Assembly (NCBI RefSeq): GCF_014145675.1
Contig: NZ_JACGZW010000002.1
Location: 372,001 to 436,000 of the forward strand
Reading direction: 5' to 3'
DNA from: Amycolatopsis dendrobii
GTDB lineage: Bacteria; Actinomycetota; Actinomycetes; Mycobacteriales; Pseudonocardiaceae
DNA length: 64,000 bases
How positions within the stretch are numbered: the stretch's first letter is position 1; every line of letters starts with the position of its first letter. Position numbers and translations under genes: made by a program. The notes beneath the pieces are model-generated. The model saw only the letters and a list, made by a program, of their open reading frames with translations. It was not told the DNA's origin and searched no databases. This document shows positions 41,907 to 49,866 of the stretch, piece after piece.

Positions 41907-42755
41907 CCAGGCGCACGCGCCGAGCACGACCGCCACGGCCACTGCTGCCAGTGGGTTCCGTCGCGAACCGGACGCCGGGGCGGAAAGCAGCGCACGCACG
42001 CGTTGCGGCACCGGCCCACCGGTCGCGGCAAGCGCGAGCGACGGCTGGGACCGGCTGGCCAGCGCGGCCTTCGCGACCGCCGTGGCCACCAGTTTCCGAT
42101 CGCCGACCCGGTCCGCGGCCGCTTCGTCCGCCCAGCGTTCCAGCGCGAACCGGGCCGCCGAGCCGAGCGGACGCAGCACCGGGTTGACCGTGGTCGCGAC
42201 CGTCACGATCGCGGCGAAAACGTGGTGTCGCAACCGCAGATGCGCGCGTTCGTGGGCAAGCAGCGCACGGCGTTCCTGAGGTTCCAGCGCGGCGAGCATC
42301 CCGCTGGACACCGCGATCCGGCCGCCGCCTCCGGCCACCGCGAACGCGACTGGTTCCTCGCCCGGCAGCAACACGAAGCCAGCCTCGCGGGTGTGCGTGT
42401 TCAGCTCGGCGTGCACCTGCCGGTGCCAGCGCGCGTACTGCATCGCCGCCCGCGTCAACGCGACCCCGGCGACGACGAGCGCGACTCCGCTGACGATCGC
42501 CAGCGGCAGGTTCACCGCGTCCGCCCCGTGGAACGCGACCGCGGAGAAATCGCCCAGCTCGCCGACAAACGGCAGCTGCGCGAGGCCCGCCGCCGCGAGG
42601 ACCGCGAGCGTCGCCGTGCTGCCGACGGCGAGCACCAGCGCGGAACCGGCGAGCAGCCAGCTGCCCAGCCGCGGCGACAGCCGGGGCGCGACCCAGCGCG
42701 CCACCGGCCAGGACGCCAGCGGCAGCAGCAGCGGAACGAGCAGGTCGAGGTTCAC
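41757..42755 (-). CDS. M56 (BlaR1/MecR1-like) membrane metallopeptidase
   Basis: A 332-residue membrane protein with three or four helices around a cytoplasmic zinc-protease domain: EPQERRALLAHERAHLRLRH contains H-E-R-A-H, with the third-ligand region FALERWADEAAADRVGDR. It lacks the large C-terminal penicillin-sensor domain of true BlaR1, as is common in actinobacteria. The gene follows blaI after 3 bp, so the pair should form a signal-induced anti-repressor system. Its final ~50 codons run antisense to the deacetylase gene. Confidence 0.92.
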   Translation of the reverse strand: MNLDLLVPLLLPLASWPVARWVAPRLSPRLGSWLLAGSALVLAVGSTATLAVLAAAGLAQLPFVGELGDFSAVAFHGADAVNLPLAIVSGVALVVAGVALTRAAMQYARWHRQVHAELNTHTREAGFVLLPGEEPVAFAVAGGGGRIAVSSGMLAALEPQERRALLAHERAHLRLRHHVFAAIVTVATTVNPVLRPLGSAARFALERWADEAAADRVGDRKLVATAVAKAALASRSQPSLALAATGGPVPQRVRALLSAPASGSRRNPLAAVAVAVVLGACAWSAASTLDAATDLHSGLETAQHAACVLAQGTHGESALPAFRHQHRDCAKR

Positions 42756-42758
42756 GGG

Positions 42759-43136
42759 TCAGCCGCCGTTCTGGCGCAGCAGGTCGCGCAGCACGGCCTC
42801 GTCCGATTCGGACAGATTCGACACGAATTTCGCCAACACGCTGGACCGGTCCGCCTCGGCGTCGAGCACCTTGCTCATCCGGCGGGCGGCGAGCCCTGGT
42901 TCGTCGTCGGCGGCGCGGTAGGTGAACGAGCGGCCCTGCTTCTCCCTGGTCGCCACGCCTTTCTCGAACAGCCGGGACAGGATCGTGACGACGGTGGTGT
43001 AGGCCAGCCCGCCGCCGATCCGTTCCTGCACGCCCGCGGCCGACATCGGCTCGTCGGATTCCCACAGCACCGCGAGCACCTCGGCCTCCAGCTCGCCGGG
43101 AGCCCGCCGGGCGCTCTCGCCCCGTCCGTTGCGCAT
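42759..43136 (-). CDS. blaI: BlaI/MecI-family transcriptional repressor
   Basis: A 125-residue winged-helix protein starting MRNGRGESARRAPGELEAEV. LAVLWESDEPMSAAGVQERI, then LAYTTVVTILSRLFEKGVAT and REKQGRSFTYRA are the BlaI recognition helix and wing. The C-terminal half (VLAKFVSNLSESDEAVLRDL) is the dimer domain cut by the partner protease. Operator dyads lie directly upstream of this gene, upstream of the dedA operon and upstream of the glycosyltransferase operon, so it probably controls all three. Confidence 0.93.
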   Translation of the reverse strand: MRNGRGESARRAPGELEAEVLAVLWESDEPMSAAGVQERIGGGLAYTTVVTILSRLFEKGVATREKQGRSFTYRAADDEPGLAARRMSKVLDAEADRSSVLAKFVSNLSESDEAVLRDLLRQNGG

Positions 43137-43146
43137 GAGCCAAATT

Positions 43147-43211
43147 CTACCGGTTTGTCGAAGCAACCCGGCTCGCTACTACGTTCATGTAGAATTTCGA
43201 CAGTTGTGTAG
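43147..43211. promoter_or_regulatory. BlaI-type operators, sites 3-5, between blaI and the dedA operon
   Basis: CTACGTTCATGTAG (43179-43192) and CGACAGTTGTGTAG (43198-43211) are each one base off the CTACA-N4-TGTAG pattern and are again 19 bp apart, like sites 1 and 2. A weaker CTACCGGTTTGTCG (43147-43160) lies 10 bp before the blaI start. They would give autoregulation and control of the divergent operon. Confidence 0.75.
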
Positions 43212-43226
43212 TAGTTGGAGGTGGGC

Positions 43227-43829
43227 ATGCTCGACCCGAAGTGGCTGCTGGCCGCGTTCGGCCCGCTCGGCGTCTTCGCGGTGATGTTCGCCGAGACCGG
43301 CCTGCTCGTGGGCTTCTTCCTGCCGGGCGACTCGCTGTTGTTCACCGCAGGGGTGCTGGCGGCCTCGTCGAAGCTGCACCTGCCCCTCGCCGCTGTCATA
43401 GTCGCCGCGGCCGCCGGAGCACTGCTCGGCGCGCAGGTCGGATACCTCCTCGGCCGGCGTGGCGGCGGCGCGCTGCTCGTCCGCGTGCGGAGCAAGCACC
43501 TGCACGAGGGCGTCGCGCGCGGATCGGCGCTGCTCACCCGATACGGGCTGGGCAAGGCGGTGGTGCTGGCGCGGTTCATCCCGGTGGTCCGGACGGTGCT
43601 GAACCCGCTCGTCGGCATCGCCGGGATGCCCGCCGCGAAGTTCGCGATGTGGCAGGTGCTCGGCGGTCTGCTGTGGACGGTCGGGGTGACGCTCGCCGGG
43701 TACGGGCTGGGTGCGTCGGTGCCCAGCATCGACACGTACCTGCTGCCGATCATCGCCGTGGTGGTGCTGCTTTCGCTGAGCCCGCTGCTGGTCGAACTGG
43801 TCCGCGCACGAAGGAGCGCCACGCGATGA
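43227..43829 (+). CDS. DedA-family membrane protein
   Basis: A 200-residue protein. ATG 43227 follows GGAGG at 6 bp. Typical DedA marks are FAETGLLVGFFLPGDSLLFTAG, GALLGAQVGYLLGRRGG and LARFIPVVRTVLNPLVGIAGMP with the R-F-x-P motif. DedA proteins are thought to flip or scramble phospholipids and undecaprenyl phosphate and matter for envelope homeostasis. The stop overlaps the phosphatase start (ATGA). Controlled by the BlaI sites just upstream. Confidence 0.92.
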   Translation: MLDPKWLLAAFGPLGVFAVMFAETGLLVGFFLPGDSLLFTAGVLAASSKLHLPLAAVIVAAAAGALLGAQVGYLLGRRGGGALLVRVRSKHLHEGVARGSALLTRYGLGKAVVLARFIPVVRTVLNPLVGIAGMPAAKFAMWQVLGGLLWTVGVTLAGYGLGASVPSIDTYLLPIIAVVVLLSLSPLLVELVRARRSATR

Positions 43830-44395
43830 TCGACGCTGGCTTATATCGCGAAGTCACGGATTTCGCCTGGTCACAGCACTGGCTGGCTGGAATCGCAACG
43901 ACGTTCAGCGAGTACGGGGTGTTCCTGGTGGCACCGGTGATCCTCGCGCTGCTCTGGCGCGCGCGGACCAGGGGGCCGGCGGCGCTCGCGGCCGCGGCGT
44001 GGGTGCCGATCGCGATCGCGGTGGCGCTCGCCGTGGACACAGTGCTGAAATCGGTGTTCGCCGAGGTCCGGCCGTGCCGGGTGGTTCCGGGCGTGCACAC
44101 GCTGCTGCCGTGCGATCCGCCGGCCGACTACGCGTTTCCCAGCAACCACACGGTCGTCGTCGCCGCGTTCGCGGTGGCGTTGTTGCTGGTCAACCGCAAG
44201 TGGGGACTCTGGGCGCTCGTTTTCGCGGTGCTGATGGGGATTTCGCGGGTGTACGTCGGGGCGCATTACCCGCACGACGTGCTCGCGGGGTTCGTGGTCG
44301 GCGCCGGGGTCGGTGCGCTCGGGCTCGTGGTCCGCGAACCGCTCGCGAAGGCGGCGGTTCGGCTGATTCCAGCCGTATCCGGGAGGAAAGCATGA
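43826..44395 (+). CDS. PAP2-family membrane phosphatase (undecaprenyl-PP or lipid phosphatase)
   Basis: A 189-residue, multi-helix protein starting at ATG 43826. The three phosphatase motifs are KSVFAEVRPCR (K-x6-R-P), YAFPSNHTVV (P-S-x-H) and SRVYVGAHYPHDVLAG (S-R-x5-H-x3-D). It dephosphorylates a lipid pyrophosphate or phosphatidic acid at the membrane. Coupled with DedA, it fits recycling of undecaprenyl phosphate under wall stress. Overlaps the next gene by ATGA. Confidence 0.92.
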   Translation: MIDAGLYREVTDFAWSQHWLAGIATTFSEYGVFLVAPVILALLWRARTRGPAALAAAAWVPIAIAVALAVDTVLKSVFAEVRPCRVVPGVHTLLPCDPPADYAFPSNHTVVVAAFAVALLLVNRKWGLWALVFAVLMGISRVYVGAHYPHDVLAGFVVGAGVGALGLVVREPLAKAAVRLIPAVSGRKA

Positions 44396-44760
44396 CTGAA
44401 GACCGACCCGTCCGCTACTCCGACGCCGAACGCGAGCAGACGACGAAAGCCTTGAACAACGCGGCGGGCGAGGGGCGATTGAGCCTGGCCGAGGTCGAAG
44501 AACGGGTCACCGCCGTCTATGCGGCGCGATACCGGCACGAACTCGACGAGGTGGTCGCGGATCTGCCTGCGCCTGCGGCGCGGCCCCGCTGGCAGCCGCT
44601 GCTTCTGCTGGCCGGAAACCAGCTGGTCACGGAATTCGGAGCCGCACCGCCGCGGCGGAAGCTGGCAGTCGGAATTCTGCTGATGTTCGCGGTGGCGACG
44701 ATGGTTTTCCTTGCCGCACACGGTTTCGCCGACGAGGGACAGCACTTCGGGCACCACTAG
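44392..44760 (+). CDS. DUF1707 (SHOCT-like) membrane protein
   Basis: A 122-residue protein starting MTEDRPVRYSDAEREQTTKA. The first ~55 residues are the actinobacterial DUF1707 domain (ALNNAAGEGRLSLAEVEERV, YAARYRHELDEVVADLP). One helix follows near 90-108 (AVGILLMFAVATMVFLAAHG) with a short H-rich tail (GQHFGHH). Function unknown. It is the last gene of the BlaI-controlled operon. Confidence 0.88.
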   Translation: MTEDRPVRYSDAEREQTTKALNNAAGEGRLSLAEVEERVTAVYAARYRHELDEVVADLPAPAARPRWQPLLLLAGNQLVTEFGAAPPRRKLAVGILLMFAVATMVFLAAHGFADEGQHFGHH

Positions 44761-44769
44761 AATGACGCC

Positions 44770-45501
44770 GTGCAGACAAGAGCGGCTTTGGTCACCGGGA
44801 GTTCGCGCGGGATCGGCAGGGCCATCGCGGAACGGCTCGGCGCGGACGGGCTTTCCGTCGCGGTCAACTACCGCTCCGATCAGGACTCGGCCGAGGCCGT
44901 CGTCGCCAAGATCCGCGCGGACGGCGGGCAGGCGATCGCCCTGCGCGCGGACGTCACTGACGACGCCGAGCTGCGCGGCCTTTTCGACCGCACGGAACAG
45001 GAACTCGGCGGTCTCGACGTGGTCGTCGCGAACGTGGGGATCGCCCGGTTCGTGCCGCTCGCCGAAGCCACCGACGAGGTCTACGACCTGATCTTCACCA
45101 CCAACTTGAGGCCCACCTTCGTCGCCTTGCGCGAGGCCGCCCGGCGAGTACGCGACGGCGGCCGGATCGTCGTGGTGTCGAGCGGAGTGGTTGCGACGGC
45201 CCGGCCCGGCACCGGAATCTACGGCGCCGCGAAGGCCGCCGGAGACCAGTTCGTGCGTGTGCTGGCGAAGGAACTCGGCCCGCGCGGAGTGACGGTGAAC
45301 AGCGTCCTCCCGGGCGCGGTCCGCACCGAGGCGCTCCTCGCGGACGGGCCGCCGGGCGTGGTCGAGTACAGCGCGAAGCAGACGCCGCTCGGCCGGATCG
45401 CCGAACCCGGCGACATCGCGGACATCGTGGGGTTCCTGGCGTCGGACCAGGCCCGCTGGGTCACTGGTCAGACGGTGCACGCGGGCGGCGGGCAGTTCTA
45501 A
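44770..45501 (+). CDS. Short-chain dehydrogenase/reductase (3-oxoacyl-ACP-reductase-like)
   Basis: A 243-residue classical SDR with a GTG start 9 bp after the DUF1707 gene. Cofactor motif GSSRGIGRAIAERL, then VVVANVGIARF (NNAG position altered to ANVG), Ser in VVVSSGVV, Y-x-x-x-K in IYGAAKAAGDQF, and the C-terminal VTGQTVHAGGGQF. NADP preference is likely (R after GSS). Its TAA stop overlaps the TAG stop of the convergent ligase gene (CTAA). Confidence 0.9.
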   Translation: MQTRAALVTGSSRGIGRAIAERLGADGLSVAVNYRSDQDSAEAVVAKIRADGGQAIALRADVTDDAELRGLFDRTEQELGGLDVVVANVGIARFVPLAEATDEVYDLIFTTNLRPTFVALREAARRVRDGGRIVVVSSGVVATARPGTGIYGAAKAAGDQFVRVLAKELGPRGVTVNSVLPGAVRTEALLADGPPGVVEYSAKQTPLGRIAEPGDIADIVGFLASDQARWVTGQTVHAGGGQF

Positions 45502-47036
45502 GCTCGCTCGGCCAGCAATTGCGCCCTGACGTCGGTCTTCAGCACCTTTCCGACCTTCGACCGCGGCAGATCCGGCCAGAGCAGGACCTCCTTCGGCGTC
45601 TTCACGCTGCCGAGCAGGTCCTTCACCGTGGCCCGCAGTTCGTCCGGAGCCGCGGACCGTCCGTTGTGGAGCTGGACGACCGCGGTCACCTGCTCGCCCC
45701 ACTTCTCGTGCGGCAAGCCGACCACCGCGCAGTCCTGCACCGCGGGATGCGTCATCAGCGCCTGCTCCACCTCGGCCGAGTAGACGTTGAACCCGCCGGT
45801 GATGATCATGTCTTTCGCCCGGTCCACGACGTACAGGAAGTTCTCCTCGTCGAGGTAGCCGATGTCGCCGGTGTGGTGCCAGCCGTGCCTGCTGACGTCC
45901 GCGGTGGCCTCGGGATTGCGGTAGTAGCCCGGCATCACCAGCGGCCCGCGCACGACGATCTCGCCGCGTTCGCCGCGCGGCAGCAGGGTTCCGTCTTCGG
46001 CCATGATCGCCACCTGCGTCAGCGGCGTCGGACGGCCCGCGGAGGTGAAGCGTTCGCGCGCCAGGGAACCGTCCGGATGGAAATGGTCGGCCGGGGCCAG
46101 CGTGGAAATCATCATCGGTGCCTCGCTCTGCCCGAACAGCTGCCCGAGCACCGGACCGATCCGGGCGATCGCCTCCTCCAGCCGGGCAGCGGACATCGGC
46201 GCGGCCCCGTACCACAGGCATTCCAGCGAGCTGAAGTCTGTTGTGGACAGTCCAGGATGGTCCAGCAGCAGGTAAATCAGCGTCGGCGGCAAAAAAGTGT
46301 GCGTGATCCGGTGCCGTTCGATCAGTTCGAGGAACCGGCCGAGCTCCGGCGACGGCATCACCACGATTTCGCCGCCCAGCGCCAGGACCGGGAAGCACAG
46401 CACCCCGGCGGCGTGCGTGAGCGGGGCCAGCGCGAGGTAGCGCGGACGCGGCTGGAACGGGTAGCTCAGCAACGTCAGCGCCGACATGGTTTCGACGTTG
46501 TGCCCGGTCAGCACCACGCCCTTCGGCCGTCCGGTGGTGCCGCCGGTGCCGACGAGCATCGCCGTGTCGTCCGGCGGATCCGCTTGCCAGGGCGAATCGG
46601 CAAGCCCGTCGAGCCATTCGGCCAGCGGGATCGCGCCGTCGAACGAGCCGTCGAGGCACACCACGGTGGCGAGCTTCGGCAGCTGTCCGGCGATGCGGGA
46701 GACGAGCGGTGCGAACGACTCCTGCACGAGCAGGCACGTGCAGTCGAACAGGTCGAGCAACTCCCGGTTCTCCGCCGCTTCGTTGCGCGGGTTGACCGGG
46801 CACCAGACCGCCCCTGCCCGGCTGATGCCGAAGACGCACCCGAACGACACCGGGTCGTTGGCGGAGAGGATCGCCACCTTGTCGCCCGGTCGCACGCCGG
46901 AACGCGCGAGCGCACGGGCGACCCGCCAGGACAGCTGCTGGACCTCGCCGTAGCTGAGCGAACCGCCGTCCGTGGTGAGGCACGGAGCCGACGGACCCAG
47001 CGAGGCGCCCTTGTCGAGGTAATCGGTCAGTCGCAC
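45498..47036 (-). CDS. AMP-dependent acyl-CoA synthetase/ligase
   Basis: A 512-residue ANL-superfamily enzyme, GTG start. Motifs: VGTGGTTGRPKGVVL (phosphate loop), GQSEAPMMIS, HTGDIGYLDEENFLYVVDR (hinge Asp and ribose-binding), KDMIITGGFNVYSAEVEQAL and the catalytic lysine in PRSKVGKVLK. It activates a carboxylic (probably medium/long or aromatic) acid as the adenylate and then CoA thioester. The reverse-strand set ligase / reductase / SDR with a divergent TetR regulator suggests a lipid or steroid-like catabolic operon. Confidence 0.92.
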   Translation of the reverse strand: MRLTDYLDKGASLGPSAPCLTTDGGSLSYGEVQQLSWRVARALARSGVRPGDKVAILSANDPVSFGCVFGISRAGAVWCPVNPRNEAAENRELLDLFDCTCLLVQESFAPLVSRIAGQLPKLATVVCLDGSFDGAIPLAEWLDGLADSPWQADPPDDTAMLVGTGGTTGRPKGVVLTGHNVETMSALTLLSYPFQPRPRYLALAPLTHAAGVLCFPVLALGGEIVVMPSPELGRFLELIERHRITHTFLPPTLIYLLLDHPGLSTTDFSSLECLWYGAAPMSAARLEEAIARIGPVLGQLFGQSEAPMMISTLAPADHFHPDGSLARERFTSAGRPTPLTQVAIMAEDGTLLPRGERGEIVVRGPLVMPGYYRNPEATADVSRHGWHHTGDIGYLDEENFLYVVDRAKDMIITGGFNVYSAEVEQALMTHPAVQDCAVVGLPHEKWGEQVTAVVQLHNGRSAAPDELRATVKDLLGSVKTPKEVLLWPDLPRSKVGKVLKTDVRAQLLAERA

Positions 47037-47052
47037 CGCTCGTCTCCCCGTC

Positions 47053-48174
47053 TCAGGACTGCACCGTCAGAACCGGATTCGAGACCAGCCCGAACGACCG
47101 CAGCACGCCGAGCAGTTCGCGGTGCCCGAACGCCTGGCACGCCGACGCGAACCCGGCCCGCCGCGGCGGCTGTTGCAGCAGCGAGTACGCCGCGTACGCC
47201 TGCATCAGCCCAGTCTGCTTGTAATTGCAGGTCCCGTGGATCACGCAATGCGCGCGGCCGAGTGGACCGGACGCGTGCACCGAGTCCAGCGACGTGTTGA
47301 TCCGCTGGTTTTCCCTTGGCGGCATTTCGTCCCGGACCGCGGCCGCCTGCTCGTGCAGCACCTTGAGTTTTTCTTCCAGCGGCAGGTCTTTCACCTGCTC
47401 CAGCACGGCCGCGACGATCTGCGGCACGCCCTGCATCAGCGCCCGGTCGAACACGCCGCCGACCGCCTTCACGTTGGCCACGCGCGGATCGTTCTTGAAC
47501 CACACCGGATGCGACGTGCCGCCCCACGGCAGCGCGAGCCCGATCTCGTGGTGCCCCGGCACGGCGACGTCTTGCAGTCCGCCGTCGGCAGGCCATGGCG
47601 CGTATTCGTTCTGCTCAAGGTAATACGCGGCGGACAGCGCGGCGTTCACCAGGATGGTCTGCGTGGAAGCGACTGTGGGGTAGCCCTTCCAGAACACCAG
47701 GATGTCCAAAGTGTCCAGTCCGGGCGTCTCAAGGCAGAGGTTGGCGGCGATCTCGCCGGTGGTGTACATCTGCGCGATGCCGGGGGAGAGCAGCAGGCCC
47801 TTGGCGGCCATGTCCGCGCCGTAGCGTTCTTCGGCGGAGATCAGCCAATCCTGCTCACCGGTGGTGTCGAGGTAGTGCGTTCCGGATTCGAGACAAGCCT
47901 GGACGACCTCGTGACCGTATTCGCTGAACGGGCCGACGGTGTTGCACACGACCGACGCGTCCCGGAAAAGCTCGGTGAGCGGACCGGTTTCGTGGGAGAC
48001 CTCGACGACCTCGTGGTCCACCGTGTCGAGGCCGGGAATGTGGTCGAGCGCGGCCTGCACCCGGGCCTTGTCCCGGCCGGCCGCGGTGAATGCCACGTTG
48101 TACTCGCGGAGGTATTCGCAGATCAGGCGGCCGGTGTAGCCGGACGCGCCGTAAACGACGACGGGCTTGGTCAC
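47053..48174 (-). CDS. Saccharopine-dehydrogenase-like NAD(P)-binding reductase
   Basis: A 373-residue protein. GTG 48174 follows AAGAAAGGAAAACC, which sets the start. The N-terminus VVVYGASGYTGRLICEYLRE is the Rossmann loop of the saccharopine dehydrogenase / trans-acting enoyl reductase group, with VVCNTVGPFSEYGHEVVQAC and HYLDTTGEQDW following. In mycobacteria relatives act in lipid reduction. The neighbours (acyl-CoA ligase, SDR) agree with lipid or polyketide chemistry, but the substrate is unknown. Confidence 0.87.
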   Translation of the reverse strand: MTKPVVVYGASGYTGRLICEYLREYNVAFTAAGRDKARVQAALDHIPGLDTVDHEVVEVSHETGPLTELFRDASVVCNTVGPFSEYGHEVVQACLESGTHYLDTTGEQDWLISAEERYGADMAAKGLLLSPGIAQMYTTGEIAANLCLETPGLDTLDILVFWKGYPTVASTQTILVNAALSAAYYLEQNEYAPWPADGGLQDVAVPGHHEIGLALPWGGTSHPVWFKNDPRVANVKAVGGVFDRALMQGVPQIVAAVLEQVKDLPLEEKLKVLHEQAAAVRDEMPPRENQRINTSLDSVHASGPLGRAHCVIHGTCNYKQTGLMQAYAAYSLLQQPPRRAGFASACQAFGHRELLGVLRSFGLVSNPVLTVQS

Positions 48175-48217
48175 GACTGGTTTTCCTTTCTTGAAGTGCC
48201 GGAGCGCTGGAGGGGAT

Positions 48218-49021
48218 TCACATGCCCATGCCGCCGTCGACCGGGAGGCCGGCGCCGGTGATGAAGCGGGCGGCGTCGGAGGCGAGGAACACCACGGCGT
48301 CGGCCATGTCCGCGACCTCGCCGAGCCGTCCGGCCGGGGTCTGCGCGACCACCGCGCCGATCGCGTCCTCGATGCTCGGGAACAGGCCGACGTCGACCAC
48401 GTCGGCCGCGAGCTGGTTGCCCATCTGCGTCGGAACCAGGCCTGGGTACACGCAGTTGACCCGCACGCCGTAGCCGAGCTTCCCGGCCTCCATCGCCGCG
48501 ACACGGGTGAGCCGGTCCACCGCCGACTTCGTCGCCGAATAGCCCGCGATGCCGGGGAAAGCGATGGTCGCGGCCACCGAGGCGATGTTCACGACCGCGC
48601 CGCCGCGTCCGGCGACGCCGCCAGGACGCATGGCGCGGAACGCGTGCTTCACGCCGAGCGAGGTGCCGAGCACGTTGACCTCGAGCATCTTGCGCACGTC
48701 GGCCGGGTCGAGGTCGGCGACGAGACCGGTGATCTCCACGCCCGCGTTGTTCACGACGATGTCGAGCCCGCCGTGCTCGCCGACCACGGCCTCGACCGCC
48801 CGCGCCCAGTTGTCGTCGTCGGTCACGTCCAGCCGGACGAATCCGCTGCTGGCCCCGCTCTGCTTGATCGCGTCGGCGGTCTGACGGCCGAGGTCCTCCT
48901 GGACGTCGGCGATGACCACGGCCGCGCCTGCCTTCGCGAGCGCCTCGGCCATGCCCTGGCCCAGGCCCTGTGCGCCGCCGGTGACCAGCGCGGTGCGCCC
49001 GGTCAGGTCGTACGAACCCAT
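48218..49021 (-). CDS. Short-chain dehydrogenase/reductase (SDR)
   Basis: A 267-residue classical SDR. An AAGGAGGAG site sits 5 bases before ATG 49021 and overlaps a second ATG two codons upstream, so 49021 (MGSYDLTGRTAL) is preferred. Motifs: TGGAQGLGQGMAEAL, VVNNAGVEITG, NIASVAATIAF, Y-x-x-x-K in GYSATKSAVDRL and the late ITGAGLPVDGGMGM. NAD preference is suggested by Asp in VIADVQED. It leads the reverse-strand operon and is divergent from the TetR gene. Confidence 0.92.
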   Translation of the reverse strand: MGSYDLTGRTALVTGGAQGLGQGMAEALAKAGAAVVIADVQEDLGRQTADAIKQSGASSGFVRLDVTDDDNWARAVEAVVGEHGGLDIVVNNAGVEITGLVADLDPADVRKMLEVNVLGTSLGVKHAFRAMRPGGVAGRGGAVVNIASVAATIAFPGIAGYSATKSAVDRLTRVAAMEAGKLGYGVRVNCVYPGLVPTQMGNQLAADVVDVGLFPSIEDAIGAVVAQTPAGRLGEVADMADAVVFLASDAARFITGAGLPVDGGMGM

Positions 49022-49082
49022 CGACATCTCCTCCTTGAGACGTGCCGCGAGTGCGGTGTAGGTCACACCGTAGCCAACTTTG

Positions 49083-49119
49083 GACAGTCGTCAAGATTTT
49101 CTTAGACACTCGTCAAGAA
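49083..49119. promoter_or_regulatory. Candidate TetR operator, direct repeats at 22 bp
   Basis: GACAGTCGTCAAGA (49083-49096) and GACACTCGTCAAGA (49105-49118) match at 13 of 14 positions with starts 22 bp apart, two helical turns. They lie in the 123-bp gap between the divergent SDR and TetR genes. A TTCTT...AAGAA dyad overlaps the second copy. Confidence 0.68.
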
Positions 49120-49144
49120 TCGGTGGCGCGCTAGACTGCCGGGT

Positions 49145-49759
49145 GTGACACAGGCGAAGGAGCGCATCTCCCGCCGCGCCGTGGACAAGTTCGCCCAGCG
49201 CCGCGAGCAGCTGGCCGAGTCCGCGCTGCAGGCGCTGGCCGAGCTGGGCTATGCCCGCACGAGCCTGCGCGAAATCGCCCAGAAATCCGACTTCTCGCAC
49301 GGCGTCCTGCACTACTACTTCGCGGACAAGGTCGAGCTGCTCACCTACGCGGTCCGCAAGTTCGAAGAGGTCTGCGTGACCCGCTACGACGACGTGGTGG
49401 CGGAGGCGGGCTCGGCCGAGGAGCTGAAACACGGCTTCGGCGCGGCGATGGCCGGCACGCTGCGGACCGACGCGGCAATGCACCGCCTCTGGTACGACCT
49501 GCGCAACCAGAGCCTGTTCGAGGAGTCCTTCCGCGGCGATGTGCTCGACATCGACGAACAGCGTCAGGACATGGTGTGGCGCGTCGTGCGGCGCTACGCC
49601 GAGTTCACCGGCCGCCCGGCCCAGGTGTCGCCGGAGGTCGCGTACGCCGCCTTCGACGGCTTGTTCCAGCGGGCTCTGCTGCAGCAACTCGCCGGTCAGG
49701 ACGCCGCCGCGGACGGCTTGGAAGCCGATGTCGCGGCGCTGCTCACGCACTTCGTCTGA
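49145..49759 (+). CDS. TetR-family transcriptional regulator
   Basis: A 204-residue protein, GTG start. The DNA-binding domain reads RREQLAESALQALAELGYAR, TSLREIAQKSDFSHGVLHYY and FADKVELLTYAVRKFE. The ligand-binding C-terminal domain is all-helical and includes RLWYDLRNQSLFEESFRGDV. It probably represses the divergent SDR/reductase/ligase operon through the direct repeats between them and is released by an acyl-CoA or related lipid. Confidence 0.93.
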   Translation: MTQAKERISRRAVDKFAQRREQLAESALQALAELGYARTSLREIAQKSDFSHGVLHYYFADKVELLTYAVRKFEEVCVTRYDDVVAEAGSAEELKHGFGAAMAGTLRTDAAMHRLWYDLRNQSLFEESFRGDVLDIDEQRQDMVWRVVRRYAEFTGRPAQVSPEVAYAAFDGLFQRALLQQLAGQDAAADGLEADVAALLTHFV

Positions 49760-49760
49760 C

Positions 49761-49784
49761 GGTTACCCCGCCGGTTACCCCGCC
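49761..49784 (+). repeat. Perfect 12-bp tandem duplication
   Basis: GGTTACCCCGCC occurs twice back to back directly after the TetR stop and about 80 bp before the DyP peroxidase gene. It may be chance or part of the peroxidase promoter. Confidence 0.6.
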
Positions 49785-49866
49785 CGAGTGGTGATGCCGG
49801 GTGCACTCGCCCGTCCGTGGTTAGGATGCGGTCGGACGGTCACCGGGCGAGAAGGGGTGCGCGAGC

